Shown here: one piece after another, positions 26,429 to 34,188 of the stretch
How the letters are laid out: each line of letters begins with the position of its first letter
Position numbering within the stretch: position 1 is the stretch's first letter
DNA from: an uncultured Pirellulaceae bacterium
GTDB taxonomy: Bacteria; Planctomycetota; Planctomycetia; Pirellulales; Pirellulaceae
Direction: 5' to 3'
Length of the DNA: 64,000 bases
Assembly: GCA_937929805.1 (NCBI GenBank)
Contig: CALFUT010000012.1
Coordinates: 160,819-224,818, forward strand
Position numbers and translations under genes: made by a program
Notes under the pieces: model-generated
Seen by the model: the letters and a program-made list of their open reading frames with translations, nothing else
What the model was told of the DNA's origin: nothing
Databases searched by the model: none

Positions 26429-27472
26429 ATGTGGATTTACCAAAGGCTAAAATTCTTCGGCTGGATTTTGCTGGGGTTGGTGGTCGTTTTTCTATTGATC
26501 GTTCCGGCCGCGTTTTCTTTTCTCGTGCCGCTGACTGGCTACAGTCAAACCTTGTTCCGTTGGATGCAGCCTATTGAGTTCGTTCAGAAGGTCCTTGTTC
26601 ACGTTTTAACGATGGCGTGGATGTTCTTTCTGGGTGGTTGTCTGGCCAGCTTCCTGAACGTTGTCGCGTGGCGAGTTCCTCGGGGTAAGTCAATTCTTGG
26701 ATCCAGTCATTGCCCAACCTGCGGTAATCGATTGGCGTTTCGTGATAATATGCCGTTCGTTGGCTGGCTGCGGAACTCGGGGCTTTGCCGTCATTGTGAC
26801 GCTTCGATTTCGGTACGCTATCTGATTGCTGAGATCGTGTTGGGGTCGATTTTTCTGATCTTGGGCAGTGTGGTATTTCTTTCTGGGGCTGCAAATTGGC
26901 CAATTGAAAAAGTTTTGCAACCTGCCGGTTTTGAGCACTTGCTTTTTTCCCTAAACTGGGACGTTATAAAAGTTTTGGCTTGGCACTTAACGCTGGTCTG
27001 TTGTCTGTTTACTTTTGCGTTGATCGAGTTTGATGGTTTGCGAATCCCAAAGTCGATCGCCATTATCGGATTGAGCGTCGTTTGTGTTGTTGCGGCGGTG
27101 GCGCCGGATGTCTGGCTTGTGCTTTGGCGGCAGCCCATTTTCTTGTGGCAAGCGAATGAGCTTTCTCGTCTCGACCAGATCTTGAATCCTGCGCTGGGCG
27201 CTGGCGTCGGTTTTGCCGTGGGCTGGGTAAATCAGTGGGCAACAAGTTCATCTCTTGAGCACCGATCGGCACAGGTCGTCGGAGTAATTCTGGTGGGAGC
27301 ATTTCTCGGTTGGCAAGCGGTTTTGGCAGTCGGATCGATTAACCTTTTCGTTTGGCTCTGCCGTTATCTGCTTTTGCGGCGACTCGCACGTGAACGCTTG
27401 GTGACTCCTGCCGGTTGCCTACTGCTGGCAACGGTGGTCCATCTGCTGCTATGGAGCAGTTTCTATTCTTAA
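26429..27472 (+). CDS. Prepilin-peptidase-like membrane protein, catalytic aspartates missing
   Basis: 347 residues, about eight hydrophobic segments. The N-terminal domain has the family stretch GGCLASFLNVVAWRVPRGKS and the zinc tetrad C95/C98 and C120/C123 with FVGWL between, as in type IV prepilin peptidases (A24). In the C-terminal domain the first catalytic Asp position reads LIEFDGLRIP (Glu200 in place of Asp), and where GxGD(V/A)KL is expected, just before the family-typical GAFLGWQAVL, the sequence reads HRSAQVV (278-284). Both catalytic Asp residues thus appear replaced. It may be an inactive homologue with a binding or methylation role. No pilin genes are adjacent. Confidence 0.75.
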   Translation: MWIYQRLKFFGWILLGLVVVFLLIVPAAFSFLVPLTGYSQTLFRWMQPIEFVQKVLVHVLTMAWMFFLGGCLASFLNVVAWRVPRGKSILGSSHCPTCGNRLAFRDNMPFVGWLRNSGLCRHCDASISVRYLIAEIVLGSIFLILGSVVFLSGAANWPIEKVLQPAGFEHLLFSLNWDVIKVLAWHLTLVCCLFTFALIEFDGLRIPKSIAIIGLSVVCVVAAVAPDVWLVLWRQPIFLWQANELSRLDQILNPALGAGVGFAVGWVNQWATSSSLEHRSAQVVGVILVGAFLGWQAVLAVGSINLFVWLCRYLLLRRLARERLVTPAGCLLLATVVHLLLWSSFYS

Positions 27473-27767
27473 GCCGTTAAAATCGGCGAGTGTCAGACAG
27501 TCTGAATGGAATAAAAGGCTGGCCCACTTGCCAACGGGATGATGTGAGCGAAGTGTAGGATTTCACGCAAAACGTTTGCTCAAACATGAGTCTATCCTTG
27601 ACTTGTCTCGCATTTACGAGATTGCGGATTTTTTTTCTGCATCTTTGGCACGTCAGGTGTCTAAAATTTGAACGACTAACGTGGGCTGACGAACAGCCGA
27701 CGTGGCCAACGCGTACTGGAACACGATCACTCTTTCCTCCCCTCTTCTTGGCACTCGCTACACGGCC

Positions 27768-28823
27768 ATGTCACGTTTTTCACGAACCATCACTTCAATT
27801 GCTTTACTTTTGTTGGCGACCGAGCCCTCAATCGCGCAAGAGCGATTGGATCAGTGGAGAGGAAGACAGGAAAAAATTAAAAGCGTGATTGAACGTGTGG
27901 TTCCCTGCGTTGTTGCGATTGAAGGCGGATGTGGAGTGATTGTCAGTGAGCAAGGCCACGTGTTGTCGGTATCCCATGTAACTGGTTCGGTCAATCGACA
28001 AGTCAAAGTGAAGCTGGCTGACGGTACGGTCGCCGGCGGGACCACCTTGGGCAGCGGTCGCACGGTGGACGTGGGGCTGATTAAGTTGGATGAAGACCGC
28101 AAGTGGCCGTATCTGGATGTTTCGGGGTTGCCAATCCCGCGACCGAGGATCAAAGAGTATGTTCATCCAAAGTTGAACCTGACTGCGATGCGAGTCATTA
28201 CCACGAAGCTTCAGCGGGCAAGTTCACGTACTCAACCTGCCCCTGAGATTGGGACTTATTGTCTTGCGTTTGGCTATCCGCTTTCGTTCGAACGAGGACA
28301 GCCTGCCGTGGTTCGGCTTGGTCAAGTTCTGGAGGCCGGCGACAATCAGATTACGACGTCGGCCGTCATCATGGGCGGCGATTCTGGTGGCCCCCTGTTG
28401 GATCTTGATGGTCGTTTGATTGGTATCAGTAGTCGAGTCAAAACATCCATCGACGCGAATTTGTACGTTCCGGTCCAAGTGTTTCGTGATCGATGGCAGC
28501 AACTACTTGCGGGAGTTGATGTAGCGCATGAGGAACAAAAGGAAACGGTTCCAGAATCTTCGAAGCGTCCGTGGTTGGGTGTATTTGGCGACACCGACCG
28601 TCGTCGTGTGCGAGTGAGACAGGTGCAAGCAGGGTCTCCGGCTGACGTCGCCGGGTTGAAGCCCGAAGACGTGATTGTCACTTTTGACGATACTAATGTT
28701 TCAACGTTCCCGGAGGTTGTGAGGTTGCTCAAGCGGTTAAGCCCGGGAGACACGGTAAATATGCGAGTTAACCGTTATGGCACCTTCTTAGACCTTTCAG
28801 CCAAATTGAGGTCAAAGGAATGA
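27768..28823 (+). CDS. Secreted trypsin-like protease with C-terminal PDZ domain (HtrA/Deg-like)
   Basis: From ATG 27768 (the frame opens at 27702) the protein has 351 residues with a signal peptide (MSRFSRTITSIALLLLATEP then SIAQ). The triad is His70 (SVSHVTG), Asp101 (TVDVGLIKLD) and Ser206 (GGDSGGPLLD). A PDZ domain occupies about 265-345 (RVRQVQAGSPADVAGLKPED). It acts in the periplasm, probably in protein quality control. Its stop overlaps the start of the next gene by 4 bp (ATGA), so the two are translationally coupled and likely act together. Confidence 0.88.
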   Translation: MSRFSRTITSIALLLLATEPSIAQERLDQWRGRQEKIKSVIERVVPCVVAIEGGCGVIVSEQGHVLSVSHVTGSVNRQVKVKLADGTVAGGTTLGSGRTVDVGLIKLDEDRKWPYLDVSGLPIPRPRIKEYVHPKLNLTAMRVITTKLQRASSRTQPAPEIGTYCLAFGYPLSFERGQPAVVRLGQVLEAGDNQITTSAVIMGGDSGGPLLDLDGRLIGISSRVKTSIDANLYVPVQVFRDRWQQLLAGVDVAHEEQKETVPESSKRPWLGVFGDTDRRRVRVRQVQAGSPADVAGLKPEDVIVTFDDTNVSTFPEVVRLLKRLSPGDTVNMRVNRYGTFLDLSAKLRSKE

Positions 28824-29965
28824 TCGGCATCAAAGGGAAAAAATATCTATCAACGTGTATTTCATGGCGCGTCCTTTCGGTGATAACACTCGCTTTGATG
28901 ATGAGCTTTGTTTTTTCCGCAAACGCGTACTCGCAAGCTTCGGTTGCCGTGGACAGTGAAGAAACGCCGATTGATGTTGTTGAAGATGAGCATCAAGAAA
29001 AAACGGTTGAGCAAATGCTTGAACCTTTCGCTGCCAGTGTTGTGCGAATCAGGAACCGCGATCGGTTGTGCTGTCTCGGGACCATCGTGGCTGATGGGTT
29101 GGTTGTGACTAAACGCAGTGAGCTTTCCGGAATGGTGACGTGCATCACTGCCGACGGCTCGCAAATTCCGGCGTCGCTGATTGCGTCAGATCAGCTTGAC
29201 GACTTGGCGTTGCTGCGGTTGCTCCAGTCCGGAACGGAAGCCAAGAAACTGCCTCCAGCGGTTAAGTTTATTGGAGACAAAAAAATTGAATCGGGCGATG
29301 TCTTGTTTTCGGTTGGGGCGGGTGCGAATCCAGCCAGCGTCGGAGTTGCGACCGTTTCTCCTCGACGAATTCCGGTCGCTCAACCCACCTGCCGAGACTG
29401 CGTCGACTTGGGGCTGACGGTGTCAGTCCAGTCACAGCATGAGCAGGTTGTGATGACGAGACCTGGGAAGGGATGGCCTGAAACGCAGACCATTGCCGGA
29501 GCGCGAGTCAATCGCGTTTACCCGCGCACGGTGGGCGAACGGATTGGCATGTTGCAGGGTGATTTGCTGGTCAGTGTCAATCAACAGTGGGTTCCCAATG
29601 CGGCGATGTTACGTTCGATTGGTTCACGGGTACGCGTCGGTCAAACGGTGCACGTCGTTGTTGTTCGTGCGGGAGCGTTAGAGCAATTGAGCATGAAGAT
29701 CGATCACTTTTTGCGACGTGTTTATCACGATCGTTGGGGAGGCGGCCCATTCAGCGAGCGAAGGTTTGGGTTCAGCACGTCCATTGTGCACGATTCGCTG
29801 CTCGCACCGAGCCAGTGCGGCGGTCCGTTGGTGGACCTCGACGGCAATGTGGTGGGCTTGAATATTGCTCGATCAATGCGAGTTGCAACGCTGGCGGTGC
29901 CGTCTGCCCGCGTGCGTGACTTTGTGACTCGTTTCAGTCCCGTGCAATTGGGGTCGAGCAATTGA
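28820..29965 (+). CDS. Trypsin-fold pseudoprotease with PDZ domain inside the protease fold
   Basis: 381 residues; hydrophobic signal (VLSVITLALMMSFVFSANAYS). The protease N-lobe is recognisable (GTIVADGLVVTKRSEL, then DDLALLRL) but the catalytic His position is Ser100 (family: TNAHVV). Asp128 is kept. A PDZ-like module lies at about 225-295 (GARVNRVYPRTVGERIGMLQ). Only after it comes the nucleophile loop PSQCGGPLVDLDGNVVGLN, with Cys333 in place of Ser. So the domain order is N-lobe, PDZ, C-lobe, and the His-Asp-Ser triad is broken. It is probably a regulator or substrate adaptor of the protease encoded immediately upstream. Confidence 0.75.
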   Translation: MIGIKGKKYLSTCISWRVLSVITLALMMSFVFSANAYSQASVAVDSEETPIDVVEDEHQEKTVEQMLEPFAASVVRIRNRDRLCCLGTIVADGLVVTKRSELSGMVTCITADGSQIPASLIASDQLDDLALLRLLQSGTEAKKLPPAVKFIGDKKIESGDVLFSVGAGANPASVGVATVSPRRIPVAQPTCRDCVDLGLTVSVQSQHEQVVMTRPGKGWPETQTIAGARVNRVYPRTVGERIGMLQGDLLVSVNQQWVPNAAMLRSIGSRVRVGQTVHVVVVRAGALEQLSMKIDHFLRRVYHDRWGGGPFSERRFGFSTSIVHDSLLAPSQCGGPLVDLDGNVVGLNIARSMRVATLAVPSARVRDFVTRFSPVQLGSSN

Positions 29966-30077
29966 ACCTCGCGTTCGGTAGTCGTGGAATAATCACCTAC
30001 CTATTTGTTTGGTGATTGGCCAAGGAAACGCTTTGGTTCTGACTGTTGAAATTCCGCTTCTATTTCATGGCGGGTGC

Positions 30078-30827
30078 TTAACGGTCTCGGTTTGGGCTCC
30101 AGCCGTAACGCCACAATGAGTAGAGAATTTTCGATCCGGCTCGTACGGTCCCCGACACGGTCCCGCTTATTTTGCTCGTGCCAATCCGGCGGCGGTAGGG
30201 AACAGGCAGCTCAAGGGTTCGAAGCTTGTGCCTTAATCCCTTAAGCTGCATCTCAATGGTCCAGCCGAAGTTTTGGTCGACCATTCCAATTTCTCTCAGC
30301 GATTTCATGCTGATCGCTCGCATCGGTCCAAGATCCGTGTAGCGACCGCCGAAAAATAGATTCATCAAACCGCAGGCAAGCTTGTTCCCATAAACGCTTT
30401 GAGGCGGCATCGCACCGTGTTCTCGTTCGCCCAGCAGGCGTGAGCCGAGCACGAAATCCTGTTGGCCGTCAAGAACCGGTTGCATCAAATCCCCAAGCAA
30501 ATGAACGTGGTCGCTATAGTCGGCGTCAACGAATGCGACGACATCCACCAGAAGTTCTTCGGACTGAATCAAGTGATCGATCTCAGCGAGACCTCGCAGG
30601 CAAGCCGAACCGTACCCACGTTGGGGTTCCTCGACCACAATCGCGCCCAAGTCTGCCGCTAAGCTGGCGGTCTGATCGGTGGATCCGTTGTCGACCACGA
30701 TGATTCGCCCGACCGAGGGAAGGTCGCTCAACACCAACGGAAGAGACTCTTCCTCGTTAAGTGCCGGAATAACGACAACCGCAGAAGGGAAATCGACTTC
30801 TTGACCATCGTGTTGTTCGGTTGCCAT
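30078..30827 (-). CDS. Family 2 glycosyltransferase (dolichol-phosphate-mannose-synthase-like)
   Basis: 249 residues, GT-A fold. Signatures are VVIPALNEEESLPLVL (nucleotide binding), VVDNGSTDQT, and the DxD-type AFVDADYSDH near 105-115. QRGYGSACLRGL is typical of the DPM1/UDP-glucose-undecaprenyl transferase group. The C-terminal part (GWTIEMQLKGLRHKLRTLEL then VPYRRRIGTSKISGT) also fits that group. There is no membrane anchor. It probably transfers a sugar to a polyprenyl phosphate. A 101-bp dispersed element begins 25 bp upstream of its start. Confidence 0.88.
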   Translation of the reverse strand: MATEQHDGQEVDFPSAVVVIPALNEEESLPLVLSDLPSVGRIIVVDNGSTDQTASLAADLGAIVVEEPQRGYGSACLRGLAEIDHLIQSEELLVDVVAFVDADYSDHVHLLGDLMQPVLDGQQDFVLGSRLLGEREHGAMPPQSVYGNKLACGLMNLFFGGRYTDLGPMRAISMKSLREIGMVDQNFGWTIEMQLKGLRHKLRTLELPVPYRRRIGTSKISGTVSGTVRAGSKILYSLWRYGWSPNRDR

Positions 30828-30851
30828 GATTCGTTAGGTTAGGGAAGCAGA

Positions 30852-30952
30852 CGTTAAGGCAAGTGGCAGAATATAACCCACCGGCAAATTAAGGAAATCC
30901 TTCGAGGCTTCGGTCTATTTAGCGGTAGGTTTTAACTTGCCTTCTACCTAAG
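30852..30952. repeat. 101-bp dispersed palindromic element, copy 2
   Basis: Differs from 7914-8014 at two positions (T to A in AGCGGTNGG, G to A in CTTCTNCC). Same orientation relative to the plus strand; here it lies between the small lipoprotein and the GT2 gene, both on the minus strand. Confidence 0.9.
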
Positions 30953-30977
30953 ACCCAGTAAGGGTGAATACCCGTAA

Positions 30978-31220
30978 TCAATGTCCGCTACCGAAGACAG
31001 GAGCAGCGTTAAGGTTACCAGCGGGCAAGCGTTGCTCAAACGGCAAAGGTGAACCCGGGGTGACTTTGACGGTGGTGGTTGACGTTTCGACGCTTGGCGG
31101 TGCGTAAGACTGTCTTTCCCAAGGCCCAAGGTTAGTTTGGCAACCGGTCAGCACAACGCCTACGGAAATTGTGATGGCTGTCAAATGGATTGGATTGATA
31201 AGATTGGATCTGATCATCAT
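30978..31220 (-). CDS. Small lipoprotein
   Basis: 80 residues. Signal segment about 8-26 ends in the lipobox LTGC with Cys27. The mature part of 54 residues is Pro/Thr/Ser-rich (PPSVETSTTTVKVTPGSPLP) without a recognisable domain. ATG 31220 follows one codon before a second ATG. It may share a transcript with the GT2 gene downstream, although the dispersed repeat lies between. Confidence 0.65.
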   Translation of the reverse strand: MMIRSNLINPIHLTAITISVGVVLTGCQTNLGPWERQSYAPPSVETSTTTVKVTPGSPLPFEQRLPAGNLNAAPVFGSGH

Positions 31221-31530
31221 TGTGACTTGAAAAAAGAAAACTCAGTGTTCTGCGCTGGCGAAATGGTGCTGGTAGAACCAAGGCTAATCGGTAGATGTGA
31301 ATTGACTTACGCCCGCTGAACTTTCCTTCATTTGGCTGCACCGCCATTGCAGCACTTTTGCCCGAGGCAGACAACGCCAGTATTTGCAGTCCTATTGTTG
31401 GTGACGGCAAAATAACGCAATAATACGGTGGCCGCGACAGAAAAAGCATGAGTAATAAAACTCATCTCCGCCGCGTCACAAATTTGTGGTCTTTCCGAGT
31501 GTTCTGAGTAAACATTTTTTGAGGAACTTG

Positions 31531-32715
31531 ATGAGCCTTTCATCCGAAACGCAACTTGATACGGAACAGTGTGTTCGTGAGCGATATTCTGCGGCCTCCC
31601 AAGAGCGTGAGATTGCGCTTTGCTGCCCAGTTGTTTACGACGCAAAGTTTTTGGAAGTGATCCCCCAAGAGATCATTGATCGGGACTATGGATGCGGCGA
31701 TCCTTCACCCTACGTGAAGGAAGGAGATACGGTCGTTGACCTAGGTTCTGGTGGAGGCAAGCTGTGCTACATCATTTCTCAGCAGGTCGGTCCTGCCGGA
31801 AGAGTGATTGGTGTCGACGTGAACGACGAGATGCTTGACTTGGCGCGTACTCATCAGCCTGACGTTGCTGCCAAGATTGGGCATGACAATGTCGAATTCC
31901 GCTACGGTCGAATTCAGGATTTGGCAATTGACTTAGAGCTTCTTGGTGAAGAGTTAAAAGATTTGCAGGTCGACGGTACGGCAAAATCTGCGTTGAAGAT
32001 GGTGACTCTGCCGGACGACATCCGTGCAAAGCGACCAATGATTGAGGATGATAGCGTTGACTGTGTCGTTTCGAACTGTGTGCTGAATCTCGTGGACGCC
32101 AACGATCGAAAGCAACTTTTCGAGGAACTGTTTCGAGTCCTGAAGCCCGGCGGTCGTGCAGCGATCAGCGATATCGTGTCCGACGAAGACGTTCCAATTG
32201 AGATGCAAAACGACACGGAGCTTTGGTCTGGCTGTATTTCCGGTGCATGGCGAGAAGATCTGTTCCTAGAAGAATTCAAAGAAGCTGGCTTCGTTGGCCT
32301 GACGATCGACAAAAGGCAATCGGAAGCTTGGCAAACCGTCAATGGAATCGAGTTTCGAAGCGTTACCATCGTCGCCGTTAAGCCATCGAGTGAAACTTGC
32401 CTCGAGCGAAACCAAGCCGTGATCTACAAAGGTCCATTTGACAAAGTGATGGACGATGAAGGGCACACTTACCCGCGAGGCGTTCGCATGGCCGTTTGTG
32501 ACCGAACGTTTAAACTGCTGTCCGAAGAACCGTACGCTGATATGTTTCACATGATTGAGCCAATCACGAACATCCCGGTCGACCAAGCGAGAGAGTTTGA
32601 TTGCTCTGGTGATCGAATTCGGCACGCTCGTGAGTCCAAAGGACTAGAGTATAATCTGACCACCCAAAGCATCGATTCCGGCTGTTGCGGTGGGGACGAT
32701 TCAAGCTGCTGCTAA
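31531..32715 (+). CDS. arsM: ArsM-like SAM methyltransferase (arsenosugar-type)
   Basis: 394 residues from ATG 31531, preceded by GAGGAA at 31521; the frame opens at 31486. SAM motif I is VVDLGSGGGK (68-77), with acidic GVDVNDEM after it and VVSNCVLNLV as motif IV region. Cys31-Cys32 (ALCCPVVYD) and Cys55 (GCGDPSPY) could bind trivalent arsenic. The protein is longer than a classic ArsM and ends in a Cys cluster (CCGGDDSSCC, 385-394). Convergent with the arsS-like radical SAM gene, so oxidised/methylated arsenic is probably made into an arsenosugar. The arsenic role is inferred from this pairing and family resemblance. Confidence 0.8.
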   Translation: MSLSSETQLDTEQCVRERYSAASQEREIALCCPVVYDAKFLEVIPQEIIDRDYGCGDPSPYVKEGDTVVDLGSGGGKLCYIISQQVGPAGRVIGVDVNDEMLDLARTHQPDVAAKIGHDNVEFRYGRIQDLAIDLELLGEELKDLQVDGTAKSALKMVTLPDDIRAKRPMIEDDSVDCVVSNCVLNLVDANDRKQLFEELFRVLKPGGRAAISDIVSDEDVPIEMQNDTELWSGCISGAWREDLFLEEFKEAGFVGLTIDKRQSEAWQTVNGIEFRSVTIVAVKPSSETCLERNQAVIYKGPFDKVMDDEGHTYPRGVRMAVCDRTFKLLSEEPYADMFHMIEPITNIPVDQAREFDCSGDRIRHARESKGLEYNLTTQSIDSGCCGGDDSSCC

Positions 32716-32744
32716 GACCGTCGTGATGTTTCGGCGGTTACATT

Positions 32745-32776
32745 TGGAGCGCATGCCGTATGGAGCGCATGCCGTA
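32745..32776. repeat. Two tandem copies of a 16-bp sequence
   Basis: TGGAGCGCATGCCGTA occurs twice back to back just downstream of arsM, in the convergent gap. Confidence 0.7.
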
Positions 32777-32854
32777 TGGATCGCCCGCCCTGCTGTCGTC
32801 GCTGGGAATTCGGTTTTTCCAGCACCGCGGGCGCTACAGATTAAGGTTTGCGTT

Positions 32855-33820
32855 TCAGTCAAGCTCGACCAAAGCGCCGCCGCATGAAGAACCGGAACCG
32901 GCTGTGCAGCCAAAACAATGACGGCCGGTCAAAATTGGCAACGAAACAAATTTGTCGATGTCGATGTCCCAAACGTTTAGTGGACTCCCGTTGGCCAGTT
33001 GCATGTTCAGCTGCTGGTTGAAATCACAGTCAAACACCCGCCCTTCCCAATCGACACTGATGGTGTCACGGCACATCAGGTTGCCAACAGAGCTTGGGTT
33101 AAAACTCTCGGTCAGTAGATTGAGATACTCGGCCAGCTGCTTGCTGCGTTTTAGGTAAGTTGCGTAACGAGCGATTGGCATGTTGGTGATGCAGAACAAG
33201 TCGTGGAAATCGATGTCGAAGTGTTTTTTCATCTCACGCTTGTAGTCCGCCTTGAGCTTTTTCTGGTCAGGTGGCAGGAAGGCGCCGTTGGGGTTGTAGA
33301 CCAGATGCAGTTTCAGGTCAGGGTCGATCCCGTAACCAAGCTTGTTCAGTTTTTGAAACGCGGTGATCGAACGATCGAAGACGCCAACACCTCGCTGTTC
33401 GTTCACATTGTCTGGTGAATAGCAGGGCATGGAAGCGATGCAAACGATTTTATGCTTGGCGTGAAATTCTGGGATCCACTCGTACCCGGGTTCTTCGATG
33501 ATGGTTGCGTTCAAGCGAGTCATGACCTCACGAGGCTGGTCAAAAAAGCGGACTCTTTCGACCATGTCCCGGAAATCAGGGTGCATTTCAGGCGTGCCCC
33601 CGGTCAGATCCAATGTCGGGACATCTGTCTTTTCCATCCAATCAAGCGCTAGATTCAGATGCGTCGTGGAGATCAGCTCCTTTCGTCCAGGTCCGGCATT
33701 CACATGGCAGTGCGTGCAAGTAATGTTGCAAAGCTTACCCATGTTCAACTGAAGAATCTTGGGGACAGACCTAGTCAAAGCCAGTTTGTGTTCTTCGAGT
33801 GTTCGGTCAAATGCGTTCAT
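32855..33820 (-). CDS. arsS: Arsenosugar biosynthesis radical SAM protein (ArsS-like)
   Basis: 321 residues. The radical SAM 4Fe-4S motif is C31-x3-C35-x2-C38 (CNITCTHCH), followed by DLTGGTPEMHPDF. The C-terminal part carries the Cys-rich DUF3641-type region (NLMCRDTISVDWEGRVFDCD, then HCFGCTAGSGSSCGG). This is the layout of ArsS, which transfers the 5'-deoxyadenosyl group to methylated arsenic. It faces the arsM-like gene across 139 bp. The ATG at 33820 is the only sensible start. Its upstream gap of 368 bp to the MscS-like gene holds only that gene's terminator. Confidence 0.88.
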   Translation of the reverse strand: MNAFDRTLEEHKLALTRSVPKILQLNMGKLCNITCTHCHVNAGPGRKELISTTHLNLALDWMEKTDVPTLDLTGGTPEMHPDFRDMVERVRFFDQPREVMTRLNATIIEEPGYEWIPEFHAKHKIVCIASMPCYSPDNVNEQRGVGVFDRSITAFQKLNKLGYGIDPDLKLHLVYNPNGAFLPPDQKKLKADYKREMKKHFDIDFHDLFCITNMPIARYATYLKRSKQLAEYLNLLTESFNPSSVGNLMCRDTISVDWEGRVFDCDFNQQLNMQLANGSPLNVWDIDIDKFVSLPILTGRHCFGCTAGSGSSCGGALVELD

Positions 33821-34131
33821 AAAGGCTGAATCTAAATCACGTCAGAAATGTTGCTGGTTTCGCGACTCGGCTTTTTAGAGCACACGAAAGTCGCAAATCA
33901 TACCCTTTTTTGGCAGGCAACTAAACATTGGTTGGGTATGGGCCCACAATTCGCTCTTTCGGACGCGGTTCTTTAACGCACTATTTTTACATCTTTTTAT
34001 TGGCAAATCGTCACGGTCTGTTTTACAGCTCACGGTGCTGAAAACACGATTCAGGAATCGCTTTCTTGCCGAGATTAGTCAGTTTGCAAAATTGCTAGGC
34101 AACCTCTGGGTAATTCTCGACATCAGCAAAT

Positions 34132-34159
34132 AAAAAAAGCGACCACGGCATGTGGTCGC
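34132..34159 (-). terminator. Terminator of the MscS-like gene
   Basis: On the minus strand GCGACCAC / GTGGTCGC (34152-34159 and 34139-34146) with a 5-base loop is followed by seven T, 30 bp after the stop codon. Confidence 0.85.
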
Positions 34160-34188
34160 CTTTGTTAAAGTCAGTTTTTTGCGGATCG

